Source: Streptomyces sp. CG4
GTDB taxonomy: Bacteria; Actinomycetota; Actinomycetes; Streptomycetales; Streptomycetaceae
Assembly (NCBI RefSeq): GCF_041080655.1
Contig: NZ_CP163525.1
Coordinates: 2,976,001-3,040,000, forward strand
Length of the DNA: 64,000 bases
Direction of reading: 5' to 3'
How positions within the stretch are numbered: position 1 is the stretch's first letter; every line of letters begins with the position of its first letter. Positions 54,058-63,658 of this stretch are shown here, piece after piece. Under the pieces are notes generated by a model. It saw nothing but the letters and a program-made list of their open reading frames with translations, was not told the DNA's origin and searched no databases. Made by a program: the position numbers and the translations under genes.

Positions 54058-57000
54058 TCAGCCCGTCGTTCCGGCACCGAGGGTCTCGGCCGGGAAGAGG
54101 CCCAGCCGGTGTGCCAGCGCCGCCGCCTCGCCCCGACCCGAGACGCCGAGCTTGCTCAGGATGTTGGAGACGTGGACGCTCGCGGTCTTCGGGGAGATGA
54201 ACAGCTCCTCGGCGATCCGGCGGTTGCTGCGGCCGGCCGAGACCAGGCGCAGCACGTCCCGCTCCCGGCTGGTGAGGCCGAGGGCCGCGGCCGGGTCGAC
54301 AGGGGCGAGGCTGTCGCGGGAGGCGCGGGTCAGGGTGAGGCGGGCGCGCTGGGCGAGCCGGGCGACGGCGTCGGCGAGCGGGCGGGCGCCGAGGTGGGCG
54401 GCGACCGCCGCGGCCAGCCGGAGCAGTTCCAGCGCGCGGTCGCGCTCGTCGTCGCCGCCGTCGGCTTCGGCGAGGAGGGCTCCGGCGAGGCGGTGGCGGA
54501 CTCTGGCGAGGTCGTAGGGGCGGTCCAGGCACTCGAAGGCGGTGACCACCGGCGTCCAGGTGTCGGCGGTGTCCCGGTCCTGCGCGCGGAGCAACTCGGC
54601 GCGCGTCCACCGTTCGTAGGCCTGCCACAGCGGGGCGCGGGTGGTGAGCCTCCGGGCCGTTTCGAGGAGGCGGTCGAGGATCTCTTCGCGGCCGGGCTCG
54701 GCGTCGGGCAGGGCGCGGGCGTCGGCCTCGGCGGTGGCGGCGGCCAGCAGCACGGGCCAGCCGTAGCGGTGGGTGCCCGGCGGGAATCCGGCCTCCAGGA
54801 CCTGGAGCAGTTCGGCGCGGGCGTCGGCGATACGGCCCTCCGCCGCGGCGACGCCGATGGTGATGCGGGCCAGCGGCAAGGACTGCTGGGGCATGGGGTC
54901 GTGCGTGCCGTAGTGGGCGCGGGCGGCGGCGAGGTGCCGGCCGGCCTCGGCGAGGTCGCCACGGGCCAGCGCGAGGTGGGCCAGCTTCAGGGCGCCCGCG
55001 CCCCGGGGCTTGGCGCTGTGGCCGACCCGGGTGGCGTGCGCCGCGGCCTCGACGGCCTCCTGCCACTGACCGAGCGAGTACAGCCCGTCGGACAGGTTGC
55101 TCCACATCCACGCCTCGGAGTCCAGCTGTCCGTACGTGCCGGCGAAGGCGATGCCCTCGCGCAGCAGGGCCACCGCCTCCCGGTCCCGGCCGACGCTCTG
55201 CAGCTCCGACGGCAGGTTCACATAGGCGCGGCCCGCGACATCGTGCACGCCCTCGGCGAGGGTGTCCGTCAGGACCTGCCGCATCTCCGCGAGCCCGCCG
55301 TCGAAGTCGCCGGCGTCCACCATGAGGCCGCCCAAAGTGAGGCGGGCGTGCAGTTCGATGTCGCGGGCGCCGACCATGCGCGCGTACTCCACGGCGCGCT
55401 CGGCGGCGGCGAAGGCCTCGGGTCCGGGCCGGTGCAGCATGGACCAGCCGGCGGCGAGGGCCAGCACCTCGGCGTGCACCTCGGACGGGGGCAGGCCACG
55501 CACCAGGTCCTGCGCGGTGCCCAGTTCCTGCCAGCCGTCGCCGCGGGCCTGGGCCTGGACGAGCCGGGAGCGCTGTACCCAGAACCAGGCGGCGCGCAAG
55601 GGGTCCGGGTCGTCCTCAAGGAGGCGCAGTGCCCGCTTGGTGATCTTCAGGGCGCGTTCGCGTTCGCCGCCGAAGCGGCCCGCGACGGCGGCCTCGGCCA
55701 TCAGGTCCAGGTAGCGCAGTGGGGTGGTGGCCGGGTCGCAGCCGCACGGAGGATAGACCTCGGTGTAGTCGACCGGGCGCAGGGCGGAGCGCACCTCCTC
55801 CGGGACGCTGTCCCACAGCTCCATCGCCCGCTCCAGGAGCCCGAGTTGCTCGGTGTAGGCGTGCCGGCGGCGGGCGACGACGGAGGCGTCCAGGACGGCG
55901 GGCAGGGCCTTGGCGGCGTCGTGGGCGTGGTACCAGTAGCTGGCCAGCCGCATCACGCGCGCGTCGGCCGGGACGAGCGTGGGGTCGGCCTCCAGGGCCT
56001 CGGCGTAGCGCCGGTTGAGCCGGGAGCGTTCGCCGGGCAGCAGGTCGTCGGCGACGGCCTCACGGACCAGGGAGTGCCGGAAGCGGTAGCCGTCGCCGGC
56101 CCGGGTGGCGGTGAGGAGGTTGGCGCCGACGGCGGCTCGCAAAGCCTCGATGAGGTCGTCCTCGGTGAGCCCGGCGACGGCCTCGATCAGCCGGTACTCC
56201 ACGGTGGAGCCGCCCTCGGCGACGATGCGGGCGACCCGCTGGGCGCTCTCGGGCAGCGCCTCGACCCGGACCAGCAGCAGGTCGCGCAGGGAGTCGGTCA
56301 GGCCGGTGCGGCAGCCCTCCGAGGCGGCGACGGCGAGTTCCTCGACGAAGAAGGCGTTGCCGTCGGAGCGTTCGAAGATCTCGTCCACGCGCGCGGGGTC
56401 GGGTTCGGCGGCGAGGATGCCGGCGATCTGACGGCCGACCTCCTCGCGGGTGAACCGGGCGAGTTCGATACGGCGGACGGTGCGCAGCCGGTCGAGTTCG
56501 GCGAGCAGGGGGCGCAGCGGGTGCCGGCGGTGGATGTCGTCGGAGCGGTAGCTGGCGAGGACCAGAAGCCGGCCGGTGCGCAGGGTGCGGAAGAGGTAGG
56601 CGAGGAGGTGGCGGGTGGAGGCGTCGGCCCAGTGCAGGTCCTCCAGGACCAGCACGACCGGCTGTGCGGCGGCGACCTGTTCCAGCAGGCGGGCGGTGAG
56701 TTCGAACAGGCGGGCCATGCCCTGCTCGTCGTGGCGGCCGGCGCCGGCCTCGCCCAGGTCGGGCAGGAGGCGGGCCAGTTCCTCCTCCTGTCCCCGCGCG
56801 GCGGCGGCGAACTCCTCGGGCAGGGCGTCGCGCAGGGCGCGCAGCGCGGTGGAGAACGGGGCGAACGGCAGCCCGTCGGCGCCGATCTCCACACAGCCGC
56901 CGACGGCGACGACCGCGTGCCGGGTCGCGGCCGTGGCGAACTCCTCGACGAGGCGGGTCTTGCCGACCCCCGCCTCGCCGCCGAGCAGCAGCGCCTGCGG

Positions 57001-57105
57001 CTCGCCGGCGCGGGCGCGGGCGAGCTTGTCGTTCAACGTGTCCAGCTCGTCGGTGCGGCCGACGAACACGGGACTGACGGACCTGGTCTCCACGGGCCCG
57101 AGCAT
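54058..57105 (-). CDS. Large ATP-binding LuxR-family (LAL) transcriptional regulator
   Basis: About 1015 aa. An N-terminal AAA/STAND ATPase follows the start (Walker A GGEAGVGKT at 42-50; Walker B PVVLVLEDLHWAD; then LASYRSDDIHRRHPLRPLL). A long helical TPR-like middle (about 400-930) leads to a C-terminal LuxR HTH (TSRERDVLRLVSAGRSNRRI..., VHVSNILSKLGVSGR). LAL proteins respond to inducers and ATP to activate metabolic or antibiotic genes. The ATG at 57105 is chosen because the family core begins a few residues later; the frame is open to 57348 but low-complexity. The target is unknown. Confidence 0.92.
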   Translation of the reverse strand: MLGPVETRSVSPVFVGRTDELDTLNDKLARARAGEPQALLLGGEAGVGKTRLVEEFATAATRHAVVAVGGCVEIGADGLPFAPFSTALRALRDALPEEFAAAARGQEEELARLLPDLGEAGAGRHDEQGMARLFELTARLLEQVAAAQPVVLVLEDLHWADASTRHLLAYLFRTLRTGRLLVLASYRSDDIHRRHPLRPLLAELDRLRTVRRIELARFTREEVGRQIAGILAAEPDPARVDEIFERSDGNAFFVEELAVAASEGCRTGLTDSLRDLLLVRVEALPESAQRVARIVAEGGSTVEYRLIEAVAGLTEDDLIEALRAAVGANLLTATRAGDGYRFRHSLVREAVADDLLPGERSRLNRRYAEALEADPTLVPADARVMRLASYWYHAHDAAKALPAVLDASVVARRRHAYTEQLGLLERAMELWDSVPEEVRSALRPVDYTEVYPPCGCDPATTPLRYLDLMAEAAVAGRFGGERERALKITKRALRLLEDDPDPLRAAWFWVQRSRLVQAQARGDGWQELGTAQDLVRGLPPSEVHAEVLALAAGWSMLHRPGPEAFAAAERAVEYARMVGARDIELHARLTLGGLMVDAGDFDGGLAEMRQVLTDTLAEGVHDVAGRAYVNLPSELQSVGRDREAVALLREGIAFAGTYGQLDSEAWMWSNLSDGLYSLGQWQEAVEAAAHATRVGHSAKPRGAGALKLAHLALARGDLAEAGRHLAAARAHYGTHDPMPQQSLPLARITIGVAAAEGRIADARAELLQVLEAGFPPGTHRYGWPVLLAAATAEADARALPDAEPGREEILDRLLETARRLTTRAPLWQAYERWTRAELLRAQDRDTADTWTPVVTAFECLDRPYDLARVRHRLAGALLAEADGGDDERDRALELLRLAAAVAAHLGARPLADAVARLAQRARLTLTRASRDSLAPVDPAAALGLTSRERDVLRLVSAGRSNRRIAEELFISPKTASVHVSNILSKLGVSGRGEAAALAHRLGLFPAETLGAGTTG

Positions 57106-57275
57106 CGCACGAGGTCCGGACAGCGGGGGACTCGTTTTCCACAGCTCTGGTGTGATCGTCGTACCGGCGGCCGGGAGGGTCGTGTCCACAGACGGGACAG
57201 TCGTACGGCCGCGCCGGGCGGTCGTACGACCCTGGCCGGGAAGGCCCGGAAGGCGGCCGACCCCCGTGCGGCCAC

Positions 57276-57310
57276 CTTCCGAACGGCTCTCTTCCGAACG
57301 GCTCTCTTCC
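57276..57310. repeat. 15-bp tandem repeat upstream of the LAL gene
   Basis: CTTCCGAACGGCTCT occurs twice in tandem (57276-57290 and 57291-57305), followed by a partial CTTCC. It lies in the 239-base gap between the LAL regulator and the 63-aa gene and could be a tandem binding site or a replication-slippage product. Confidence 0.7.
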
Positions 57311-57344
57311 GGGCCGGGGCCGCCCCGGTCCGGCGGTCCGGGGT

Positions 57345-57536
57345 TCACGCGGTGCGCGGGATCCGGCGCCGGCGGGGGCGGTCGCTATGGGACTCGGCGG
57401 CCGCGTTGTCGTGGCCGGCCGCGGCCTCGTGGCGGGCGGCGCGCCGGGCCCGGGCCAACTCGCGGACCAGGCGCTGCTGCTCGGCCTCGCGGATCAGCTC
57501 GGCGGAGCGCATCTTGTGGTACTCGATCTCGATCAT
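57345..57536 (-). CDS. Small basic helical protein, 63 aa, unknown function
   Basis: Starts at the ATG 57536 with AAGGAC eight bases upstream. The sequence MIEIEYHKMRSAELIREAEQ continues as one long charged helix rich in Arg, Ala and Glu and ends in a basic tail (SDRPRRRRIPRTA). Proteins of this pattern, starting near MxxxEYxxxRxAELxREA, are common in streptomycetes with no assigned role. It lies upstream of the LAL regulator on the same strand but 239 bases away. Confidence 0.8.
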   Translation of the reverse strand: MIEIEYHKMRSAELIREAEQQRLVRELARARRAARHEAAAGHDNAAAESHSDRPRRRRIPRTA

Positions 57537-57732
57537 GGCGGGTCCTTCTGGGAGGGTCGGTGTGGTGCGTCGCGTTCTGCGATGCCTCCACCTTCGTCTC
57601 CCCGGGGGGTGCGCCACATCGGGAGAGTTCCGCATCTTCGGGCGGCGTACGGGCCGCACGCGCGCGTAAGGGGCCTCAGGGAGTCCATAAGGTGCTCATG
57701 GATTCCCTAAGGCCCCGGTGGCCTGGGGGTTC

Positions 57733-58317
57733 TCAGCCGGTCGAGGGCAGGCCGAGCAGGGCGTCCGAGTACTTCAGGACGGCCAGCAGCAGGCCGATGA
57801 CACCGAGCGAGACGCCCGCCCAGGCGACCGACTTGATCCAGGGGGCCTGCGGGCGGCCGGGCGCGCCGAAGGCGGGCCGGGCGAGCACCACCGCTCCGGT
57901 CAGCAGCGCCGCCAGCGCGAACAGGCCGGCCCACAGGGCGGTGCTGTGCCAGGCGTTGCCGTAGACCGCCTTGATCTGGGTGGCGACGCTCGCCGTGGAG
58001 GAGGTCCGCAGCTGGCCGACGAGCTGCTCGCGGGCGCCCGCCACGGTGCCGATCCAGCCGCCGCTGAGCGAGACGAGTCCCAGTGCGGCGGAGACGACGG
58101 CGCCGGCGCCCTGGCCCACCCCGGAGGGCTCCTTGGCCTCCGGCTCGACGGCGTCCTCTTCGACGGCGTCCTCTTCGGCGGCCTTCTCCTCGCCGGGCTC
58201 CTCCTGCTCGGCGTCCTCAAGAGCCTCCGCCCGCGCGGCCTCGTCCTCGGTGGCGGCCTCCACCACCGTCTCGTCGTCCTTGCGCGCCTCAGCGCCTGCC
58301 TCTGTCTTCGTTCCCAT
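57733..58317 (-). CDS. Membrane protein with acidic cytoplasmic N-terminus
   Basis: About 194 aa. Residues 1-65 are highly acidic (repeated EEDAVEEDAVEPEAKEP); three or four hydrophobic helices follow (about 72-95, 127-147, 160-185). The ATG at 58317 has no ribosome binding site but TACGGT lies seven bases upstream, consistent with a leaderless mRNA; a GTG at 58326 is an alternative. No family assigned. It lies downstream of, and in the same direction as, the GNAT/MMPL pair, separated by about 35 bases. Confidence 0.75.
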   Translation of the reverse strand: MGTKTEAGAEARKDDETVVEAATEDEAARAEALEDAEQEEPGEEKAAEEDAVEEDAVEPEAKEPSGVGQGAGAVVSAALGLVSLSGGWIGTVAGAREQLVGQLRTSSTASVATQIKAVYGNAWHSTALWAGLFALAALLTGAVVLARPAFGAPGRPQAPWIKSVAWAGVSLGVIGLLLAVLKYSDALLGLPSTG

Positions 58318-58352
58318 GCCCGGCACCGTACGGACGCTGTCTGAGAAGTCTC

Positions 58353-58928
58353 TTAATGATCGTTCTGCCCGCTACGCGCGCGTGCTGCCCGCCACTCCGG
58401 GGCGAGCACGGACCAGATCTCGGTGCTGGCCCGCACGCCCCGGTGCGGGTAGTTCTCGCGGAGGACGCCCTCGCGGGTCATGCCGAGCCGCCGAGCCACG
58501 TTGTTGCTGGGGTCGTTGGCGGAGGACGCATACCACTCCACGCGGTGCATGCCGCGCTCCTCGAAGGCCCAGTCCAGCAGCACCCGCATGCCCCGCGTGA
58601 CCAGCCCGCGCCCGGCCGCCGCGGGCTCCAGCCAGCAGCCGGCCTCGCACACGCCGCTCTGGGTGTCCCAGACCCGGAACAGCAGACCGCCGACCAGCTT
58701 CCCGTCGAGCCAGATGCCGTGCAGGCTGCCCGCGTCGACGGCGCGCTTGTCGGCGTACGACTTCACCCAGGAACGGGCGCCCGCCAGGTCGGACACCACG
58801 TCCGGCAGCCCGATGTGCCGGCCGATGAACTCCCGTCCCCGGTCGATGTTGGCGAGCACCTCCTCGGCGTGCCAGACCTCCAGGGGCCGCAGCTCGGCGC
58901 CGTCGTCACCCAGGGATATCGCGTACAT
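58353..58928 (-). CDS. RimJ/RimL-type GNAT N-acetyltransferase
   Basis: A 191-aa acetyltransferase of the ribosomal-protein-alanine acetyltransferase-like branch. It has the N-terminal beta strand AELRPLEVWHAEEV, the acetyl-CoA region LEPAAAGRGLVTRGMRVLLD, and the C-terminal HRVEWYASSANDPSNNVARRLG motif that marks RimJ/RimL-type enzymes. Its substrate (a protein N-terminus or a small amine) is unknown. The ATG at 58928 lies within the end of the MMPL gene (23-base overlap) with AGGAAGGG upstream, so translation is probably coupled. Confidence 0.9.
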   Translation of the reverse strand: MYAISLGDDGAELRPLEVWHAEEVLANIDRGREFIGRHIGLPDVVSDLAGARSWVKSYADKRAVDAGSLHGIWLDGKLVGGLLFRVWDTQSGVCEAGCWLEPAAAGRGLVTRGMRVLLDWAFEERGMHRVEWYASSANDPSNNVARRLGMTREGVLRENYPHRGVRASTEIWSVLAPEWRAARARSGQNDH

Positions 58929-61137
58929 CGGGGTGCCCTTCCTCCCGCAGTTCCTCCACCGACACGCTGCCGAGCCTCTCATGCGCGGCGCGGCACTCGG
59001 GCGGCTCGATGCTGACGCGGGGCAGCCGGCGCTCCAGCCAGGCGGGCAGCCACCAGTTGGCGGCGCCGAGGAGATGCATCAGCGCGGGCACGAGCAGGGT
59101 GCGCAGCACGAAGGCGTCCAGGGCGACGGCGGCGGCCAGCGCGATGCCGAACATGGCGATGACCCGGTCGCCGCTGAGCACGAAGGCGAGGAAGACCGAG
59201 ATCATGATGACCGCGGCGGAGTTGATGACCCGGCTGGTCTCGGCGAGGCCCACGCGGACGGCGCGCCGGTTGTCGCCGGTCTCCAGCCACTCCTCGTACA
59301 TCCGGCTGACCAGGAAGACCTGGTAGTCCATGGAGAGGCCGAAGAGCACCGAGACCATGATGACCGGCAGGAACGGCTCGATGGGTCCGGCCCGGCCCAG
59401 TCCCAGCAGTTCGCTGCCCCAGCCCCACTGGAAGACGGCGACGACGACGCCGAACGCGGCGGCCACGGCGGCGATGTTCATCGCGGCGGCCTTCAGCGGG
59501 ATGCCGAGCGAGCGGAACGCGACGAGCAGCAGAAGGCAGCCGAGCGAGATGACCGCGCCGACGAACAGGGGCAGTTTGCCGACGATCACATCCGCGAAGT
59601 CGTCGTAGCCGGCGGTGACCCCGCCGACCTGGATGTCGAGGGAGGTGCCGGTCTCGGCGCGCGGCAGCACGTCGGTGCGCAGCCGGTCCACGAGGTCGCT
59701 GGTGTCCTGCGACTGCGGCGCGGACTCGGGGACGACGGTGAGGTAGGCGGTGTCGCCGCCGGTGTCGTAGGTGGCCGGGGTGACGGAGGCGACGCCCCGG
59801 GTGTCGCGGAGGGTGTCGTCGAGGTTGTCCAGGGCGAGCCTGTCGGCGGCGCCGGCCACCCGGGTCACCAGGGTGAGCGGCCCGTTCACGCCGGGTCCGA
59901 AGCCCTCGGCGAGCAGGTCGTAGGCCTTGCGGGTGGTGGCGGTGCGCGGGTCGTTGCCCTGGTCGGAGGTGCCGAGGTGGAGGGAGAGGGTCGGCAGGGC
60001 GAGTACGGCGATGACGGCCATGGCGAGTGCGCCGAGCAGCTTGGGACGGCGTTCGACCAGCGCCGACCAGCGGGCGGCGAGACCGGTGGGCAGTTCCGGG
60101 CGCGGCCCGTGCCGGTCGAGCCGGCGACGCTCGCGGCGGCTGAGCGCGCGGGGGCCGAGGTACGACAGCAGGGCGGGCAGCAGGGTGACCGAGGCGGCGA
60201 CGGTGAGCACGACCGTCAGCGAGGCGGCCACGGCGACCCCGTTGAGGAAGCTCAGCCGCAGGGTGAGCATCCCGAGCAGGGCTATGCACACCGTCGCACC
60301 CGCGAACACGACCGCGCGCCCGGTGGTGGCCACGGCGTGCACGGCGGCCTCGGTGACGCTCAGGCCGCGTTTCAGACCGCGCCGGTGCCGGGTCACGATG
60401 AACAACGCGTAGTCGATGCCGACGCCGAGACCGATCAGCATGCCGAGCATGGGCGCGAAGTCGGCGACCGTCATGGCGTGGCCGAGCAGTCCGATGCCGG
60501 CGTAGGCGGTGCCGACGCCGACCAGCGCGGTGGCGATGGGCAGCAGCGAGGCGGCGAGCGAGCCGAAGGCGAGGAACAGGACGACGGCGGCGACGAGTAC
60601 GCCGACCAGCTCGGCGGTGTGCTCGTGCGGGGACTCGGTGCGCCCGATCGCGGTGCCGCCCAGCTCCACCTGGAGTCCGTCGCCCTCGGCGGCCTTGGCG
60701 GTGCGCACCACGGCCCGCGCCTCGGCGGCGCCGATGTGCTCGGCGGACTGGGTGAGGGTGACGGTGGCGTAGGCCGTGTGGCCGTCGGCGCTGATCCGGT
60801 GCCCGCCCTGGCCGCGGTAGGGGCCGGTCACCGAGGCGACGCCGGGCAGCGCCGCGATCCGGTCCAGGGTCTGGGTCATGGTCTGCTCGACGTCGGCGGC
60901 GCGGACGGTACCGGCGGCGGTGTGCCAGACCACGGTGTCACTGTCCCCGCCCAGTCCCGGGAACCCCGCTTCGAGCTGCCGGGTCGCGCGGCCGGACTCG
61001 GTGTCGGGGACCTCGTAGTCGTTCGAGTACGCCGAACCCGCCACCGCGGCGGCAGCGGTGGCCCCGCCGAAGGCGAGCAGCCACAGCAGGACCGCGATCA
61101 GTCGATGCCGGACACACCAACGGGCGAGGTCTGCCAC
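58906..61137 (-). CDS. MMPL/RND-family membrane transporter
   Basis: A 743-aa protein of the MMPL (RND-superfamily) type that moves lipids or other hydrophobic compounds across the actinobacterial envelope. It has two repeats of one helix, a large extracytoplasmic loop and a five-helix bundle. Conserved pieces are LGVGIDYALFIVTRHRRGL and its mirror LFGLSMDYQVFLVSRMYEEW, each carrying the Asp-Tyr pair typical of proton-coupled transport. The GTG at 61137 follows GGGAG with suitable spacing; an in-frame TTG at 61182 is less likely. It is co-transcribed with the overlapping GNAT gene. Confidence 0.93.
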   Translation of the reverse strand: MADLARWCVRHRLIAVLLWLLAFGGATAAAAVAGSAYSNDYEVPDTESGRATRQLEAGFPGLGGDSDTVVWHTAAGTVRAADVEQTMTQTLDRIAALPGVASVTGPYRGQGGHRISADGHTAYATVTLTQSAEHIGAAEARAVVRTAKAAEGDGLQVELGGTAIGRTESPHEHTAELVGVLVAAVVLFLAFGSLAASLLPIATALVGVGTAYAGIGLLGHAMTVADFAPMLGMLIGLGVGIDYALFIVTRHRRGLKRGLSVTEAAVHAVATTGRAVVFAGATVCIALLGMLTLRLSFLNGVAVAASLTVVLTVAASVTLLPALLSYLGPRALSRRERRRLDRHGPRPELPTGLAARWSALVERRPKLLGALAMAVIAVLALPTLSLHLGTSDQGNDPRTATTRKAYDLLAEGFGPGVNGPLTLVTRVAGAADRLALDNLDDTLRDTRGVASVTPATYDTGGDTAYLTVVPESAPQSQDTSDLVDRLRTDVLPRAETGTSLDIQVGGVTAGYDDFADVIVGKLPLFVGAVISLGCLLLLVAFRSLGIPLKAAAMNIAAVAAAFGVVVAVFQWGWGSELLGLGRAGPIEPFLPVIMVSVLFGLSMDYQVFLVSRMYEEWLETGDNRRAVRVGLAETSRVINSAAVIMISVFLAFVLSGDRVIAMFGIALAAAVALDAFVLRTLLVPALMHLLGAANWWLPAWLERRLPRVSIEPPECRAAHERLGSVSVEELREEGHPDVRDIPG

Positions 61138-61367
61138 GGACGTGCTCCCAGAGACGATGTGTGGATCTTTGGCCGGGAACAATCGTCCAAAACTGAACAG
61201 CCCGCAAAGAAGGTATGAGTAATCGCAGACACTCTTGCAGGCGAAAGTGATCGTTTGCCGTGTTCGTGGGCTTATTCACAGGAGTGGGAGAGACGTCACA
61301 GGACATTCCGGCGAACTCTGTCGCCCCGAGCGGCACTTCGCGCGCTTCGCCCGGCACTTCGCGGGAT

Positions 61368-61778
61368 TCAGTCGGACTGGTCTCCGAACGCCATGACCAT
61401 GGTCCCCGCGATCAACAGCCACAGGGCCCTGCGGGTACGGCCTTTGGCCCCGAGCACCGCGGCGAAAGCGCACACGGCGGCGCCGAGGGCAAAGGCGGCG
61501 GGGACGCGGACCGGCGCGGCGCCGGTGAACCGCACCAGGGCGGCGGCCAGCCCCGCGAGCGCGAGCAGCACCCCGGTCGCGGCGGCGATCCAACGGGCCC
61601 GCCGGGCCTCCCCGACCGACTGCTCCCCGACCTGCTCCTGCGCGTCCTCCCCGTTCTGCTCGTCCGGGTCCTCCCCGACCGGCCGCCCCGCGTCCTGTCC
61701 GATCGGCCGGTCTCCCGTCTGTTGCTCCGCGTTCTCCGCTATCGCGGGTCCGGCGTCGGAATCGGTGCGTCCACTCAT
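61368..61778 (-). CDS. Small membrane protein, unknown function
   Basis: A 136-aa protein with an acidic, Gln/Asp/Gly-rich N-terminus (1-55) and three hydrophobic helices (about 62-84, 90-108, 116-131). It ends AFGDQSD. It is probably an integral membrane protein with a cytoplasmic N-terminal tail. Similar small three-helix proteins are frequent in streptomycetes, but I do not recognise a named family. The start is the ATG at 61778, downstream of gatB and separated from it by the 61836-61872 terminator. Confidence 0.7.
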   Translation of the reverse strand: MSGRTDSDAGPAIAENAEQQTGDRPIGQDAGRPVGEDPDEQNGEDAQEQVGEQSVGEARRARWIAAATGVLLALAGLAAALVRFTGAAPVRVPAAFALGAAVCAFAAVLGAKGRTRRALWLLIAGTMVMAFGDQSD

Positions 61779-61835
61779 GGCGGGCGAGCGTAGTGCCTCC
61801 GGGTGCGAGCAGGTGCGGCGGGGCGCCCGGACATG

Positions 61836-61872
61836 CGTACGGCCCCGGCGGACATGCCGCCGGGGCCGTACG
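61836..61872. terminator. Hairpin terminator after gatB
   Basis: A perfect 16-bp stem (CGTACGGCCCCGGCGG / CCGCCGGGGCCGTACG) with loop ACATG, 15 bases beyond the gatB stop codon. Confidence 0.92.
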
Positions 61873-61887
61873 GTGCGCGGTGCGGGC

Positions 61888-63402
61888 TCAGCCCTCGCTC
61901 ACGCCCAGCTTCTCCAGGATCAGTTCCTTGACGCGAGCCGCGTCGGCCTGGCCCCGGGTCGCCTTCATGACCGCGCCGACCAGGGCGCCGGCGGCGGCCA
62001 CCTTGCCGCCGCGGATCTTGTCCGCGATGCCGGGGTTGCCGGCGATGGCCTCGTCGACGGCCGTACCGAGGGCCGAGTCGTCGGAGACCACCTTGAGACC
62101 GCGCTTCTCGACGACCTCGTCCGGAGTGCCTTCGCCGGCGAGGACGCCCTCGATGACCTGGCGGGCCAGCTTGTCGTTCAGGTCACCGGAGGTCACCAGC
62201 TCGGTGACCCGGGCGACCTGCTGCGGCGTGATGGCCAGCTCGTCCAGCGCCGTGCCCGACTCGTTGGCGCTGCGCGCCAGTTCGCCCATCCACCACTTGC
62301 GGGCGGAGGCCGCGTCGGCACCGGCGTCGATGGTGGCGACGATCGGGTCCAGCGCACCGGCGTTGAGGATCGCCTGCATGTCGATGGCCGTGATGCCCCA
62401 CTCGGCGAGCAGCCGGGTACGGCGGGCCAGCGGCATCTCCGGCAGCGCGGCGCGGATCTCCTCGACCCACTCGCGCGACGGCGCGACCGGCACGAGGTCG
62501 GGCTCCGGGAAGTACCGGTAGTCCTCGGCCTCCTCCTTCACGCGGCCCGAGGTCGTGGACCCGGTGTCCTCGTGGAAGTGGCGGGTCTCCTGCACGATCG
62601 TGCCGCCGGACGACAGCACGGCCGCGTGCCGCATGATCTCGAAGCGGGCCGCACGCTCCACGGAACGCAGCGAGTTGACGTTCTTCGTCTCACTGCGCGT
62701 GCCGAACTTGTCGCTGCCCTTGGGCATCAGCGACAGGTTCACGTCGCAGCGCATCTGGCCCATCTCCATGCGGGCCTCGGACACACCGAGGGCACGGATG
62801 ACCTCGCGCAGCTCACGGACGTACGCCTTCGCCACCTCGGGGGCGCGCTCGCCGGCGCCCACGATCGGCTTGGTGACGATCTCGATGAGCGGGATGCCGG
62901 CGCGGTTGTAGTCCAGCAGCGAGTGGGACGCGCCGTGGATACGGCCGGTGGCGCCGCCGACGTGCGTCGACTTGCCGGTGTCCTCCTCCATGTGGGCGCG
63001 CTCGATCTCCACGCGGAAGGTCTCGCCGTCCTCCAGCTGCACGTCGAGGTAGCCGTTGAAGGCGATCGGCTCGTCGTACTGGGAGGTCTGGAAGTTCTTC
63101 GGCATGTCCGGATAGAAGTAGTTCTTCCGGGCGAAGCGGCACCACTCGGCGATCTCGCAGTTCAGCGCGAGACCGATCCTGATCGCGGACTCGACGCCGG
63201 TCGCGTTGACGACCGGAAGCGCGCCCGGCAGGCCGAGGCAGGTCGGGCAGGTCTGCGAGTTGGGGTCGGCGCCCAGCTCGGTCGAACACCCGCAGAACAT
63301 CTTGGTCTTGGTGCCGAGTTCGACATGGACCTCAAGGCCCATGACAGGGTCGTACGACGCCAGCGCGTCCTCGTACGACACCAGGTCGGTCGTGGTGGTC
63401 AC
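61888..63402 (-). CDS. gatB: Aspartyl/glutamyl-tRNA amidotransferase subunit B
   Basis: A 504-aa GatB, which binds and activates misacylated Asp-tRNA(Asn)/Glu-tRNA(Gln) and accepts ammonia from GatA. The cradle domain has [20 protein letters not shown], the zinc cysteines in MFCGCS and [11 protein letters not shown], and the kinase-like region around [15 protein letters not shown]. The C-terminal YqeY-like tail domain (about 350-500) is complete. The start is the ATG at 63402. It follows gatA with a 79-aa gene in between, all on the minus strand. Confidence 0.97.
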   Translation of the reverse strand: MTTTTDLVSYEDALASYDPVMGLEVHVELGTKTKMFCGCSTELGADPNSQTCPTCLGLPGALPVVNATGVESAIRIGLALNCEIAEWCRFARKNYFYPDMPKNFQTSQYDEPIAFNGYLDVQLEDGETFRVEIERAHMEEDTGKSTHVGGATGRIHGASHSLLDYNRAGIPLIEIVTKPIVGAGERAPEVAKAYVRELREVIRALGVSEARMEMGQMRCDVNLSLMPKGSDKFGTRSETKNVNSLRSVERAARFEIMRHAAVLSSGGTIVQETRHFHEDTGSTTSGRVKEEAEDYRYFPEPDLVPVAPSREWVEEIRAALPEMPLARRTRLLAEWGITAIDMQAILNAGALDPIVATIDAGADAASARKWWMGELARSANESGTALDELAITPQQVARVTELVTSGDLNDKLARQVIEGVLAGEGTPDEVVEKRGLKVVSDDSALGTAVDEAIAGNPGIADKIRGGKVAAAGALVGAVMKATRGQADAARVKELILEKLGVSEG

Positions 63403-63418
63403 GGTGAAAACTTCCCTC

Positions 63419-63658
63419 TCAGCCCAGCAGGACGTCGTCGTCGCCCAGCCGCTTCAGCTCTCGGTAGAGGATCGCGAGGCCGGTCACGATCGCCGCGGCG
63501 GACAGCGTCGCGTCGATCAGCCGCAGCGTGTCGTGCTCGGCGCGGGCCTTCTTGATCTGCTTGGTGACACCGATCGCGCCGAACGCGGTGGTGGCCATCG
63601 ACAGGTACGTACCGGACTTGGACTTCTTGAAGTCCTTGGCCTTGGACAGCTTGCTCAC
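63419..63658 (-). CDS. Small membrane protein between gatA and gatB
   Basis: A 79-aa protein starting at the GTG 63658, which overlaps the gatA stop in GTGA, and ending 16 bases before gatB. The N-terminus is very basic ([19 protein letters not shown]), with hydrophobic segments near 20-33 and 48-63. The spacing shows translational coupling within the gat operon. It is probably a streptomycete-specific insertion of unknown role. No membrane link to tRNA amidation is known. Confidence 0.8.
   Translation of the reverse strand: MSKLSKAKDFKKSKSGTYLSMATTAFGAIGVTKQIKKARAEHDTLRLIDATLSAAAIVTGLAILYRELKRLGDDDVLLG

Noticed and set aside
54109..57669. 1186-codon plus-strand open frame opposite the LAL regulator
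   Set aside because: The minus strand shows Walker and LuxR motifs in order; the plus frame has only low-complexity translation.
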